DNA from: Aphrocallistes beatrix
Lineage: Eukaryota; Porifera; Hexactinellida; Sceptrulophora; Aphrocallistidae
NCBI GenBank assembly: GCA_963281255.1
Contig: OY725488.1
Coordinates: forward strand, 62,001-126,000
Direction: 5' to 3'
DNA: 64,000 nucleotides
The position numbers and the translations under genes are program-made. Under the pieces are notes generated by a model. It had not been told where the DNA came from and ran no database searches. It saw nothing but the letters and a program-made list of their open reading frames with translations. Numbering within the stretch: position 1 is the first letter of the stretch; the number at the start of each line of letters is the position of its first letter. Positions 40,831 through 51,511 of the stretch are shown here, piece by piece.

Positions 40831-42438
40831 TTAGGTGGCTTTGCCTTCAGACAGATAATGGAGAAAGTCACTCCTCGTGATGATGTGGATATTAGAAGCT
40901 ACACCATTGGTACCATTTCCATTAACACCATTGGTGCCATTCCCGTTAGCTTGAGGATTTTGAATAACTGCGAAAAGATCCTTCTCCAGGATCCGGCTGA
41001 CTCTCCCGAGGTTGAGGTCATGAGGGATGGTAGGGTACTCCGGGGAGAGAGCCTTGGACACCTTGTCCTCTAGGCTGCAGCCACCGCGAATCATTTTACT
41101 TGTTAGACTCTTCATGGAGACCACGCCCACCAGTTCGTCATCCTCTTCCATCACAGGCAGTTGCCCCACTCCGCTCTTCTCCATCAGATCCAGGGCCTAC
41201 AGGAGCAGCATAATACTCACATACTCCTGGAGTCAGGAGATCCGTCAACTCAAACCTACCTGCTTGCAGGTGCTACCCCGATTGATGGACACTGCGCCCT
41301 GTAGCCTAATAGAGGACACGGGGTGGCTCCACCACCAGGGGTTTTCTCTCCCTAGGTCTGATTCGTCGACCATTCCCTTCTCAATCATCCAGTCGTCGTT
41401 CAGATGCTTGGTCATATAGTTACGCACAGAGTCTGCGAGGAGCACAACACACCTCTGCCCTGCCTTCAAATCCTTCGCGGCTTTTAGCGCAGCTACGACT
41501 GTCGTCCCTGAGGAACCGCCACACAGCAGTCCCTCCTCCTTGATGAGCCGCCTGGCCATCAGGAACGTGTCCCTATCCCCTACTTTGACCCACTTATCGA
41601 TGCAGTCTTTGGCAAGGACGGTGGGGACGAAATCATGCCCGATCCCCTCAACTTGGAACGGCTTCACACCCACGGAGTTGAGAGAAGGAGGTTCGGCCAT
41701 GATGCTCCCTTCTGGGTCCACAGCAACCGTTTGGCAAGAAGGAATTCGCTCTTTTATCTTCCTGGCGATGCCTGCTATCATCCCTCCCGTGCCCGCTCCG
41801 ATTACGACCATGTCGATCTTTCCGCCGCACTGGTGCAGGATCTCCTCTGCTGTGACGTCATAGTGCGCCATGGGGTTGTACGGGTTCATGTACTGGTTCA
41901 GGATGTGGGAGTTCGGGATCTCCTTCAGGAGTTTGAAGGCGTACCCGATGTGTGTGTCCTCTCCTTTGAATCCAGATCCCGGGGTGCGTATCAGCTCGGC
42001 GCCTAGCGCCCTCATGGTGTACTCCTTCTCGAGACTCATCCGCTGCGGCATCACGATGATACACCGGTAGCCGAGCACGGCGCTGACCAGAGCCACACCC
42101 ACTCCTGTGTTCCCCGAGCTGGGCTCGATGATCGTGTCCCCTCTCTTGATCTTTCCGGTCCTCTCCAGCTCTTGGACCATGCGGATAGCGATCCGATCCT
42201 TCACAGAGCCCCCCGCGTTGAAGAATTCGCACTTGGCCAACAGTTCGCATTCGAGACCCTCTTTAGAAGCGATGCGTTCCAGGCGAATCATCGGGGTGTT
42301 GCCAATCGCGTCAAGAGATGATGAGAGAATGGGGGACAAGTTCTTAGGCACCCATTTCTCGTGGCAGTGGGGGGACTTCTCGATGGGATCTCCCAGTTTG
42401 TAGGTGCACCTGCAGGGAACGTCTGGTGTCTCTTCCAT
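40831..42438 (-). CDS. CBS: Cystathionine beta-synthase, 514 aa
   Basis: Two exons, 42438-41260 and 41196-40831 (phase 0, 63-nt intron), give 515 codons. The enzyme condenses serine and homocysteine to cystathionine, the first step of transsulfuration, and can also make H2S. The N-terminus has the animal heme site: Cys in RCTYKLG and His in KSPHCH, with the Cys-x12-His spacing of human Cys52/His65. The PLP core follows, with the Schiff-base Lys in NAGGSVKDR, the phosphate-binding GAGTGG loop and the PSSGNTG loop. The C-terminal regulatory part has two CBS motifs (VGQLPVMEEDDELVGVVSM and a second one ending SDFLHYLSEG), with a low-complexity Asn-Gly-Thr/Val insertion inside the second. The start is the ATG right after a CTAG, so an upstream non-coding exon is possible. 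Slightly shorter than human CBS (551 aa). Confidence 0.95.
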
Positions 42439-43575
42439 GGCTAGTTTGATTCTGTTCAATGGAAATGGTTACATAGGTAAAACCGTCATTAGTAAATAAA
42501 GCAATCATTATTTCATGGACAGATTACTGACTACGCAAGTTAGGGATATTTGTCCATATGTTGTAGGCCTTAGAGAGGATGTTAATTTATAGTTAGCTGA
42601 AACGCTCACGCCTCACGTCTGAACTCGTGAGGTGAGGAGGGTGATCTAACCAAATTAGAAACTTCTCCTACCTCGTACCACGAGGTGTGAAGAGAACAGA
42701 TATCTCCGAGAGCTACGAGTATGAGAGATCAGAAAGATATCAATCTATTCATAGACATAGCACAGCAATTAACTTAGCAACTTAGGAATAAAGGAAATCT
42801 GGAATTTTATGATGCGTGAACTGTACAGGTTTGTCTGAGTGGGAGTGACAATTGTATCTAAATGATTCTAGACTGAAAGTTTTGAAACGCACAATTCTAG
42901 ATAGAGGCATTACACCTCCGTAGTATTCAAATTAAAATTAATTGGATAGGTCTGTTTCAACGGATTATTAGAATGTTGAAACGGCCATTCTTACTGAATA
43001 ACAAGCGCGGCTGGCGAGCATTTCGTGTCCACAGAGTCGCCCTGCGGGTGCCTGGGGATATCAAATATTCAGAGGCCCCCCACGGGGCCTAAAATCTACT
43101 ACTTTCACTAATTCATTCGAAAAATGTTTACTTTATGTATCTATTGTAAACAAAAACAGATAAAATAGAACCGTGTAGTTTCGAAAATAGTACAATAGGA
43201 ATCTACACTTATATAAACCCAAGGTGAAAGCTAATTTCTAGAAAATTTTCAAAAAACGTTAAAAGTGTGAGTGAATAAACAAAATGTTTTATCGTTATGC
43301 ACTTATTTTACACACATACGTGTATGGTTATTGCATTGAAGTATTATTAACAACGACACTTACGACAGTTCATTGCGGTGCAATGTTTCTCTTTTGAGAA
43401 TTAACACATAATTTGTAGCGCCGGCGCCACGGTTTTAGAAGCGGTCCGGTTTAACCAGACCAACCGGACCACTTTTGAAAAGTGGCCAGGTTTAACCGGA
43501 CCAGTGAAGCCATATAGTATCACAATATATAAAAAGGTGTGAAACATGTTTTCACTGTTTTTGTGTATCTCCACT
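42439..43575. other. Intergenic with short palindromes and a decayed repeat copy
   Basis: At 43003-43070 a decayed hairpin-headed fragment is visible (ACAAGCGCGGCTGGCG, then TTCGTGTCC). At 43445-43504 lies a nested palindrome: GGTCCGGTTTAACC and its complement GGTTTAACCGGACC enclose a second stem, GGACCACTTTT/AAAAGTGGCC. At 42605-42690 there are short inverted CTCACGCCTCAC/GTGAGG and CTCGTACCACGAG palindromes. No coding frame is supported. Confidence 0.55.
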
Positions 43576-44375
43576 CTACAGAGCGTCATCATACATACAA
43601 TCCTCAAACAATCCCATGTCGTCAGTCAGTCCATACTCCCCTCCTGAGGATTTGCTGTGGTCCGACACCTCAGAACAAGAGTCAGACTCTTCCCCCTCCA
43701 TTCCAGCCCTGTAATCGTCTTCTCCACACTTCGCCTATAACATTCAGTACCTTCCGTCACTCATAAAATGAACATTAGTTTACCAAACACAGGAGTAGTC
43801 ACCTGGACACTGCCAACCTTGAACATCCCCAAGAATTCTCCTAGCCTGGCTCCGCTCCCTCGCGCTCCATCCTCCTTAGGCTTCGCTCTACTCGCGATTT
43901 CCTGCGCCTCCTCCCTTGTCAAGAGCTGGGTAGTGTTGGGGGAGCGTTGGGTAACGCGGCTTCTCACGCGTTCGAGCTTATCACTTTCTAGTAATGTTTC
44001 AGACAATCAAGAGACTCAGGGCAAAGAGTTTGTAGTCGGAAACTAACCAATCCTGTCCGATGTAGAAACTCTACTCTTAGCGGTTGGGTTAGAAATAGGA
44101 CTCTGACTCTCCTCTATCTTGAGCTCCCCCAGCGCCTGCACCGCATCATCATACCTCTCCTTCAGCTCCATGGTCCGCTCAATGTTAGACAGATGCTGTC
44201 GGAGCCTGTCCCCGCCATCTGGCAGGTTCTTCGCGATGGTCGGATTGCTGAGGAGCTTGGTCTGTCTGGAGTGCAGCACCTTCAGGTCTGAGAGAGTGAG
44301 GTCGTCGAGGCTATGTTTCTTGGACTTATCTTTTAGATCCAGATCCTTTCTAGTCCGCACCATCAAATGGTCCAT
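43576..44375 (-). CDS. POLR2M/GRINL1A (Gdown1)-like protein, 223 aa
   Basis: Three exons, 44375-44048, 43987-43803 and 43734-43576, total 224 codons (junction phases 1 and 0). The N-terminal part (LSDLKVLHSRQTKLLSNPTI followed by LPDGGDRL) resembles the start of animal POLR2M/Gdown1, where a Leu-rich helix with RQxxLL and a LPDKG motif recur, and the middle part has TQLLTREEA like the TQLLSIEES of that family. The C-terminus is acidic with Asp/Glu/Ser runs, as in Gdown1. Gdown1 binds RNA polymerase II and blocks TFIIF and termination factors. Similarity is short and judged by eye, so this is a candidate orthologue. It lies 182 bp downstream of ZNF830 on the same strand. The protein is shorter than the human one (368 aa). 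Confidence 0.5.
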
Positions 44376-44557
44376 CTAACTCTCTCGAGTCAACTACTGG
44401 AAGAGGAGTAAGATTCTTATCACACAACTATGCACAGGAACTACCCGCGTGCCTATACGATTCAATAAAGTGAAACGCTCCCAACAATTCAATTACAGAG
44501 ATATACTGTCACAGCTGGAGTCGGCGATAGTTGGGAAGGCAGACTTGACGTAATGAA

Positions 44558-45845
44558 TTAAAAGTTGTTAGTTTGAGATCTCCAGTCAAAGTCCAAATAG
44601 AGATCTGAACCAGAATCCGAGTCCTGGCTAGGTTCTCTCCCTCCCTCTCCTTCCTCTCTCTTGTACCCCTGCCCCCTCGTGTCAGTGAGAGGGACAGAGA
44701 GACCCTCTTGCAACACCCTCAGCTCCTCTGCGCGGGAGTAGTACCCGCTCTGCTGGTGCGTCTCTGAGAAGTCGCGCTCCAGCTGGACCTCCTGGTCCTG
44801 CTGCGCCACGATCTGCTCCGATTGCTCGTTCTCCGTCTCCAGCACCCGCTGGAAGCTCTCCCACTCCTTCTCCATCGCTTCCTGCGGTTTCACGCCTCTC
44901 TTCTTGGCATCGACCTTAGGATCATCAAAGAATCCCTCTGGCAGCACCTCAGACCCCTTCTCGCCCCCTTCCTTCTGCTCTGTATCCTCGCGAGGAGGCG
45001 GCGACTGGGGGAGGGCGGGCCGTGATTTGCTAGAACCGCCGTCGAATAAATCAGACGGGAGTCTGTCCTGGGGTGTGTCGCTGTCGTTGACAGGAGCAGG
45101 AGAGGAATGGGCTTTATCCTCGATCGGATCAAGCTTAGGCTTCGTGAGTTCTTGCTCTTCAGCAGAGGTGTGAGTGTTCTTGAGGATCGACTTCAGCCTC
45201 TTCGCTGGCGGAGCTGTTGCTTCTACAAGAATTCATCCAGACTGTCAGTTAATTGACAGATTGATCCAAGGAGGTCAAGGGGGAGGGGGACTGATCCTCA
45301 GTTTTTGAAGGGTTCACTATTTCAACAAGTGAATGTGCAAGGTTTTTGATCCTAGGCTGTTCAAAGGGTTCATTCGACATCGAATTTTTGATGTCATAAT
45401 TGTAGGAAAATTAATTATAGGTGTTTTTACGTACTGTTCGCACTACACATTAGAGCTCACCAGTTTCTCTGCTGGGAGAGGATTCTGACACGGTTGACTC
45501 TTTCAGGCAGGGTTTAGAGGATTTGTTCGCTTTCTTTCTCAAGATATCCATGTTGTCCTGGTGCTTACGAGTCAGGATGTGAATAGGCCATGCCTTCGCA
45601 CTTGGCAGTGCTAACGAGCACAAGACGCACTGCAGTTGCCCTGCTGCGTTATATTTCGCAAAAGGATGAGAGATTTTGCTATCAGATTTTTGCGAATTTT
45701 GGATAATGGCTTCTTTTCGTGTTGCGAAATTTTGTGTTACCTTTTTGCTCCTGAAATCCTTAATGAAATCTGACGTACTTGGTTTAGGCTCAGGGGCAGC
45801 TGACTTGTTCTTCCTTGCAGGGTTACTCGCTTGCTTAGATTTCAT
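44558..45845 (-). CDS. ZNF830: ZNF830 (CCDC16) homologue, 349 aa
   Basis: Two exons, 45845-45461 and 45222-44558 (phase 1), give 350 codons. Family marks are the single U1/matrin-like C2H2 finger in exon 1 (FAKYNAAGQLQCVLC, then a Trp, two His and a KHQDN) and the conserved LPEGFFDDPKVDAKKRG segment in exon 2, followed by a MEKEWESFQ coiled coil and an acidic tail. In vertebrates ZNF830 is a nuclear protein associated with pre-mRNA splicing complexes and needed in early embryos. Length agrees with the family (human 372 aa). The gene is divergently oriented to the gene at 46195, separated by 349 bp. Confidence 0.9.
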
Positions 45846-46194
45846 GGAGCACTCCTATCTCATGTAATGTTATAGATATCCTAAACAATCCAGAAGAACA
45901 TCAAGTCATTTTCATTTAATTTAAATTTGAGCATGTAAATACTCACGATAATATTTCCTAGAAAATACAATACAATACAATACAATAGCTTGTCATCATT
46001 TCCAGTAACGAAACACCTCTAATTCACCTAATGATTTTACTAATCAAAATAATATGATATGACATCATATCGTTACAGTATTACTAAATATTACAAGTAT
46101 AATTATTTATATACTTTGATACGTCCCTTACTTTGCTCCAGACTGACGATCAGTATAAATTATATACATTGCCTAGAGATATAATTCAGACATT
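45846..46194. promoter_or_regulatory. Divergent intergenic spacer between ZNF830 and the gene at 46195
   Basis: 349 bp separate two start codons pointing outward, so it must hold both 5' UTRs and both promoters. It is AT-rich with a short ATACA tandem (about 45968-45986) and GATATGACATCATAT near 46056. No canonical TATA box is obvious for either gene. The promoter call rests on position only. Confidence 0.45.
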
Positions 46195-48020
46195 ATGGAT
46201 ACAAAACGATTAGCAATTCAGATTCGGGACGTAGAGATCTTATATGATGCTCTAACTAAATACTATTGGAAAGGCAGTGTTGATGTCTACGCGTCTTTCG
46301 CTACTCTTCCCAGAGGAAGGTTTGTTCCAGATTCAAATCGGATCATATTGAAAGAAGAGTCATACGATGTGATGGAGCACGGGGGGCAGAGGTACCCGTT
46401 GAGGCTTCTAGTCAAGAGCCCCGAGCTGTCTTCCTTGCAAGCACAGAACACCAGGTATCCCGACACCCAGACTACCTTCTTCGTTCACCCGGATATGGCA
46501 GACACGGCATGTGTGCTACTCTTCTACGTCTTCACTTCAGAGCAAGACAGGTGAATGCACTTGCATGTTATTATTTCGACATACACGTATCATGATAAAT
46601 AGCCTAACAGAGCTTATAATGTTCGCTCAGGAAACTATGCTGTCCGTATTCAGTTGGAAGCTCAGTGCTACTCATGACGACCGAATTGAGTCAGGTATTG
46701 GAGCAAGAAGATCCGACAGCTTCGAGACAAACCCTCGTCCAAGAACTCTTCCATTGCCTCCCAATGCACAGCACTGGGTTCAGGAAACTCGACCAGAGTA
46801 ACCTCCACGGGTTCTTGATAATGAAGGAATCAAAGCTCCCGCAAGACCCCGGAAAGAAAAGGCCATTCTACTGGAACACGACAGGCCTTCAGAGCACAGT
46901 GCAGCTCACTATGAATGTGAGTCTGGCCACCTGTTTCAGAATTTCTTCAGCTTGTAAGTAGAGTTCGTGCTCCATGATAACGTATGGGTACAGTGGTCCG
47001 TAACTTTATCTACGTACTTCCTTAGGTGAAAAGAATCCCTCTGTGGATGAAAGCTCAATCGGCTCTCTCGAAAGAAGATGCACTTCTGCGACGGCTCAAG
47101 ATTTTAAGGACATCTCAGTTCTAGTTCAAAGAGAATCTCAGCCGCGTACTAAACTCGACCCCAAGCCTGAGATGCCCCAACAGACTGTGCGCTCCTCCTA
47201 CACGCAGTACGGCCCCGCTAGCTCGCTCCCTAACCACCCCTATCCGAGTGCGAATGCGCCCAGTTACAACGTATTCGACCAGGACTCAGCTCGTATTTGG
47301 TCGGCTCTAAAGCGGTACAGCATGGGCCTGGGGCGGGGGAACTTGAGGACCTACTCGATCTCGAGTACGCCGCTCTCCTACTACCCCCCATGGAAGGACG
47401 CCACCACTCAGCAGCTACAGGTGCCACTCGAGGATAGGCGGTATTTCAAAGTTAGAACGCATTACGAGCGAGAAGAAGGATTCCCTAATTATCTATTCGT
47501 CAACCAGGACACAATGACACTCACTTCTAACAAGACTTCTTCGCTCTTCCAAGCCATCTACTTGCTAGAGTTCGCAGAGACCGGTCAAGTCGCTATTCTG
47601 TGCTATGCTTTCAATTCAGCTTCAGGAAGGTGAGTCTCAGTTTGCCTTACAAGCTGGATGCATACATACTGTGTTACCAGGTTTGTTTCTAGACAACTCG
47701 TTCTCCCTTATTATCAAGAGGAGACGAAGAACCAGCTCAGTTTTTCGAGATCCGAGAATCTCGCTCCTCTGCTAGATGGAGAAGATAAAGAGCAAGCGAT
47801 ACAACAACTCGTGGACAAGGTGTTCCCGCACCTGCTCCCATGCCAGGGCCTAGACAATTATCTCTTTCAGATGGATGGCCCGCACGACCGTTTTTTACTC
47901 CTCAAAGCGACGCCGCACAAGTACTACTACTGGACGATCAAATCGGGGACCAATGCCGTCAACATGACCATCAACTCGACCGAGGCCGCAATCTTCCAAC
48001 TCAATATTTCAAGTTCATAA
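46195..48020 (+). CDS. Unknown protein with two-fold internal repeat, 540 aa
   Basis: Four exons, 46195-46550, 46631-46953, 47026-47629 and 47681-48020, total 541 codons (junction phases 2, 1 and 2). I recognise no known domain, signal peptide or membrane segment. The protein is made of two similar halves: exons 1-2 and exons 3-4. Each half ends with a matching block (LVQELFHCLP... GFLIMKES... FYWNTTGLQSTVQLTMN against LVDKVFPHLLP... RFLLLKAT... YYWTIKSGTNAVNMTIN), and in both halves a phase-2 intron splits an Arg codon at the same place (SEQD-R, SASG-R). This argues for tandem duplication of an ancestral two-exon unit. The linker between halves is Ser/Pro/Tyr-rich. Probably cytosolic. Confidence 0.75.
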
Positions 48021-48285
48021 AAAATACAACTTATAAAGTTTTACTGATCTGTGCTGTTATTATTCAAGTATGTGTGTTAGATTATTAAACTTAGTTTTAT
48101 TTTTATCTAAAAAATGATTTAACAGTTCATTTAAATCCTACGAGGGATAAATAGCGACATGGCCATTCCTAGTGTTTCTCTCCGCCAGCAGAACCTCCAT
48201 AGAAGCATACGTGCACTCACATTATATTTATTTAATTAGTCATTCGTAACAGAAGTGGTGTGAGTGTTCTTAGTTGGGAATTCAT

Positions 48286-48660
48286 TCAGTACTCGTCTTC
48301 GATGGTGAGATCTTCCCAGCCCGCTTCTAGCAACAGAGACTCGTACCTTTCAATCGCCTTTTTCTCTACTTCCACTTCCCAGGAAGTCTTGGGTTTGATG
48401 TGCGCGAGGAAGTAGAAGAGAAACAAGCAGAACAACCCTCCCCACAGTAGAATCTGCTCATCCAGTTCTTTCACCCGTCGCTCCCCTGGGAGCAGAGGTT
48501 TCTGTCCCCATTTGAATCCCCCCGGAAGCCGGATGCCCCTCTCCTTAGCCAACTCCAGGTAGTACTTGGAGTCTTTCACCACAGAGCGAGAAGGGGGGCG
48601 GTGTGGCACTTGCAGGTACCATTTAGCAGGAAAGGTTCTTATCAGAGAGAATCGCAACAT
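48286..48660 (-). CDS. Small single-pass membrane protein, probably mitochondrial, 124 aa
   Basis: One uninterrupted frame from the ATG at 48660. The first 26 residues are basic and aromatic with no acids (MLRFSLIRTFPAKWYLQVPH), as in mitochondrial presequences. One hydrophobic helix lies at residues about 69-85 (LLWGGLFCLFLFYFLAH), followed by a charged amphipathic helix (EVEVEKKAIERYESLL) and an acidic end. The shape, with a short matrix-side N-terminus, one helix and a charged C-terminal helix, is that of complex I or complex IV accessory subunits. A distant resemblance to NDUFB11 exists around the helix and the following charged segment, but it is too weak to name the gene. Confidence 0.65.
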   Translation of the reverse strand: MLRFSLIRTFPAKWYLQVPHRPPSRSVVKDSKYYLELAKERGIRLPGGFKWGQKPLLPGERRVKELDEQILLWGGLFCLFLFYFLAHIKPKTSWEVEVEKKAIERYESLLLEAGWEDLTIEDEY

Positions 48661-48718
48661 GCTATGCTACTGCACTGCTCCAGTTGCTAATTCAACTAAT
48701 CACGTTTAGGTTAACATT

Positions 48719-48896
48719 CGGTGAAATGGACAAGATTTCAAAATTCCAAAAAGCCTCGTTTTCGACGTAGAACTTGTTAAGCCTTGCCACCAAATACCAC
48801 CAAATCCCCCATAGTGGGCTGGGGTGGCATTTGGTGGATTACAACATGGGTTAATAAGATCTACGTCGAAAACGAGGCCTTTTAAAAATTCTGTCC
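48719..48896. mobile_element. Short MITE with about 50-bp inverted repeats
   Basis: 178 bp. The left arm (CGGTGAAATGGACAAGATTT, then GCCTCGTTTTCGACGTAGA) and the right arm are inverted copies with few mismatches. The centre has a direct CACCAAATACCACCAAAT and a matching GGCATTTGGTGG that can form a second hairpin. It lies 119 bp beyond the ENY2 stop codon. Class unknown. Confidence 0.75.
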
Positions 48897-49014
48897 ATTT
48901 TACCGGATTTTATATTTTTTAAAAAGTATAAATCATTATTAATAATTAGCCATCGAATGTGTCCTGAAAATGCATCACGTGAACCTCAAAAAAGATGTAC
49001 TGAATAATCCATAG

Positions 49015-49419
49015 TTATTCCGGAATGTTCTTATTGAGGAAGACGCGTATCTCGTTCAGAATATCTTTCTTCACGCTGTCCGGAACATTGCTCCTAGCCC
49101 TGGGTGTCAACTCTCGTACCAGATCTGCAACCTGTGTCGTAACAGAACAGGTCAAACAGTGTAGGCGGAACTTATATTACACATGCGGACTTAAATTATG
49201 TTACACAGCTTTGCTTACTTTAACTTTGTTGAGGTCATGCTGTCTTGATATTAGCTCCTTGCAGTCCTCCTTTAGTCGGTCTCTCCAGCCGCACTCGACT
49301 AGTTTTAAGCGCAATAATTCTTTGATGCGCGCTTTCTCTCCGCTCTCTTCCAGCTTCAAGGAGAGCTGCTGCTTCAGCTGCGCTTCTTTCTGCTGCCTCT
49401 CAGGAGAAACCACACTCAT
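49015..49419 (-). CDS. ENY2: ENY2/Sus1: SAGA deubiquitinase module and TREX-2 subunit, 105 aa
   Basis: Two exons, 49419-49219 and 49131-49015 (phase 0, 87-nt intron), give 106 codons; human ENY2 has 101 residues. The core [19 protein letters not shown] and the C-terminal [17 protein letters not shown] helix are close to identical to animal ENY2. It is a small all-helical protein that wraps around ATXN7L3/SGF11 helices in the SAGA H2B-deubiquitinase module and around GANP/Sac3 in TREX-2, linking transcription to mRNA export at the nuclear pore. The start lies 141 bp from the stop codon of CD2BP2, which is on the same strand upstream. Confidence 0.95.
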
Positions 49420-49560
49420 CTCGCGCCGATCTAGCTACACTGCACTCGAATACAGAATTACACGGTTCTTATCATTACATCACTCCAGTTAAGAATTCAG
49501 CAGATAATCAACATTATAGACAAATAAGATAGGAGTTATAAAAATCAAGGTTGTGAATTT

Positions 49561-50945
49561 TCAAATGTAGAGATCGAAATCTATTCTTTTTGAATCATAA
49601 AACAGTCCATCTTTCTTATCAGTCCTTCGTACCTGCACCCCTTTATCGAAATACCCTGCCTTACTCCAAGCTAGCATTTGGCTGCTTGTGAAAGGTCCGT
49701 ACAGCTTGCCGCCCTCATTCTCGCCTGTCTTGTACTCCCAGCACACCTCTACCACTGCGTCCTGGGTACTGCCGCTAGAGCTGGAGCAGTCGGGGGCTGG
49801 AGGGGCTGGAGGGGTGGGAGGGGCGGGGGGAGAACTAGATGCAGATTTAACAGCTGATTGCAGTTTCTCAAACGTGTTCGAGTATATCCCGTACTCTCCA
49901 TGGAAACACATCAGATCCGCGAGCTCAGTGAGCTCTAAGAACTGGTCTGTCCTGTCTTCCTCTGGAGTCCCTGGTGGCGGCGCTGTTTTATCTCGAGTGT
50001 TAAGAGGCTTGAGTCTCTTGAGTGCTTGTGACACCGTCTCCTTCTCTCTGAGAATGGAAATAATCCGATTCATGCACTCAATCTTAGTTAGTTCAGTCCC
50101 TTGGTTCACAATTGCTTCTTTAGGATCTTTTAACTTCTCTTTTGTAACCAAGAACCTTCTCCAGTCATCGCCCCCTTGCCCCCTCTGCTTTTGCTCGAGG
50201 AGCATCTCTCCTTGCTCGTCGACATTGCTCCAGTCGATGTCCGTGAGCCAATTGTCCTGCACATCTTCCTGCTTGAACGTGTAGTAGTTGCCTTCTGCAT
50301 CGAACCGACCCTCTTCCATCTCCTCATCAACATTGAAAGGGGTCACCTACGTACAAATGATAAACAACGGAATGTTGTGTCCCTCCCTCCAGTCCCACAT
50401 ACCTTTATGTCTCCATCGAAGTGCAGGGTCGCTTTCTCTTGAGCAAACAAATCCTCTTCATCTAGACCTTCCTTTTCCAAAGCTGGTCCCTTGTCAGCCT
50501 TGTCAGGTTCACTCTTTTCCTTTTTCTCTCCTTTCCCGGCGTCGAGATACAGATCCGGGTCATCTTCTGGTTCAGAGTCTGATTCCAGCTGCTCTCTCAA
50601 TCGTGAACCTAGCACAGCACAGCACAGTTACAGATTATCAGATAGGAGTCTCATTAGTTACATTGCATATGGGGATGCGGGAATATTCTTCAAATGAGTT
50701 ATGGGAGCTATACTAGCTACTCGAAGCTAACCTGGCTTAAAGGAAGGTGGATTTTGGGCTTTCAAGCTAACAGCTTCTTCTTGACTAACTTCCGCGTCTT
50801 CGCGAAGAGCTGAGCTGAGCGCTATTCTCGGATATTTCTGCTCTGAACTCTCGACATCTTCCGCCAGTTCTTTAGGGTAGCTTAGAGGTCTCACGACCGT
50901 CACTTCTTCGTTGAAAGCGACTTGACGGCGCCTTTTTCTGCTCAT
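49561..50945 (-). CDS. CD2BP2: CD2BP2/U5-52K GYF-domain spliceosome protein, 401 aa
   Basis: Three exons, 50945-50732, 50608-50403 and 50346-49561, total 402 codons (junction phases 1 and 0). The protein begins with a basic KRRRQVAFNEEV motif and an acidic region, then the conserved VTPFNVDEEMEEGRFDAEGN and DNWLTDIDW segments of the family. The C-terminal GYF domain is complete: YGPFTSSQMLAWSKAGYF for the ligand surface and FYDSKRIDFDLYI at the end. CD2BP2 (yeast Lin1/Snu40) binds the U5 snRNP protein PRPF6 and Pro-rich peptides, and leaves before tri-snRNP assembly. A Pro-rich linker (PPAPPTPPAPPAP) precedes the GYF domain and could bind it in cis. Confidence 0.95.
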
Positions 50946-51071
50946 TTATAAAAAAAGTTCTAAGCGATATTGTCATTAGTTTAATTTTGCATCGGAATTT
51001 AGTTCTATATCAACTCTGTGCATTGTATTGATTATTTTACAGTCAGTGCAGCTGTAATATATCTTTTTAAT

Positions 51072-51511
51072 CAAGGTTGCAACCGAATAGTTCAATATTC
51101 AGTCAGACCAAATACTATTTATAAAATAGTTGATATTCGGTTGAGACCCGGATATCAGTATTCGTATTCGGTTGGAGTAACCGAATATTATCAGTATTCA
51201 TATTCGGTTGGAATAACCGAATATTATCAGTATTCATATTCGGTTGGAATAACCGAATATTATCAGTATTCATATTCGGTTGGAATAACCGAATATTATC
51301 AGTATTCATATTCGGTTGGAGTAACCGAATATTATCAGTATTCGTATTCGGTTGGAATAACCGAATATTATCAGTATTCATATTCGGTTGGAATAACCGA
51401 ATATTATCAGTATTCATATTCGGTTGGAATAACCGAATAGTATCAGTATTCGTATTCGTTTAGGGAACTATTCATGAATACTGATATTCGGTTCAATCGG
51501 TTTCAACCTTG
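51072..51511. repeat. 36-bp hairpin satellite bracketed by inverted ends
   Basis: Eight tandem 36-bp units (about 51150-51455) each contain ATTCGGTTGGAATAACCGAA, an 8-bp stem with a 5-nt loop, plus ATTATCAGTATTCAT. The array is bracketed by CAAGGTTGCAACCGA on the left and the complement of CAAGGTTGAAACCGA on the right, so it looks like a mobile element with an expanded internal repeat. It lies upstream of the CD2BP2 start codon. It stays open in one frame on each strand only because 36 is a multiple of three; I do not call it coding. Confidence 0.85.

Noticed and set aside
51018..51440. Open frame encoding a perfect YQYSYSVGITEY repeat protein
   Set aside because: It is the 36-bp satellite read in frame; both strands stay open because 36 is divisible by three. 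No start context, splice partner or homologue is visible.
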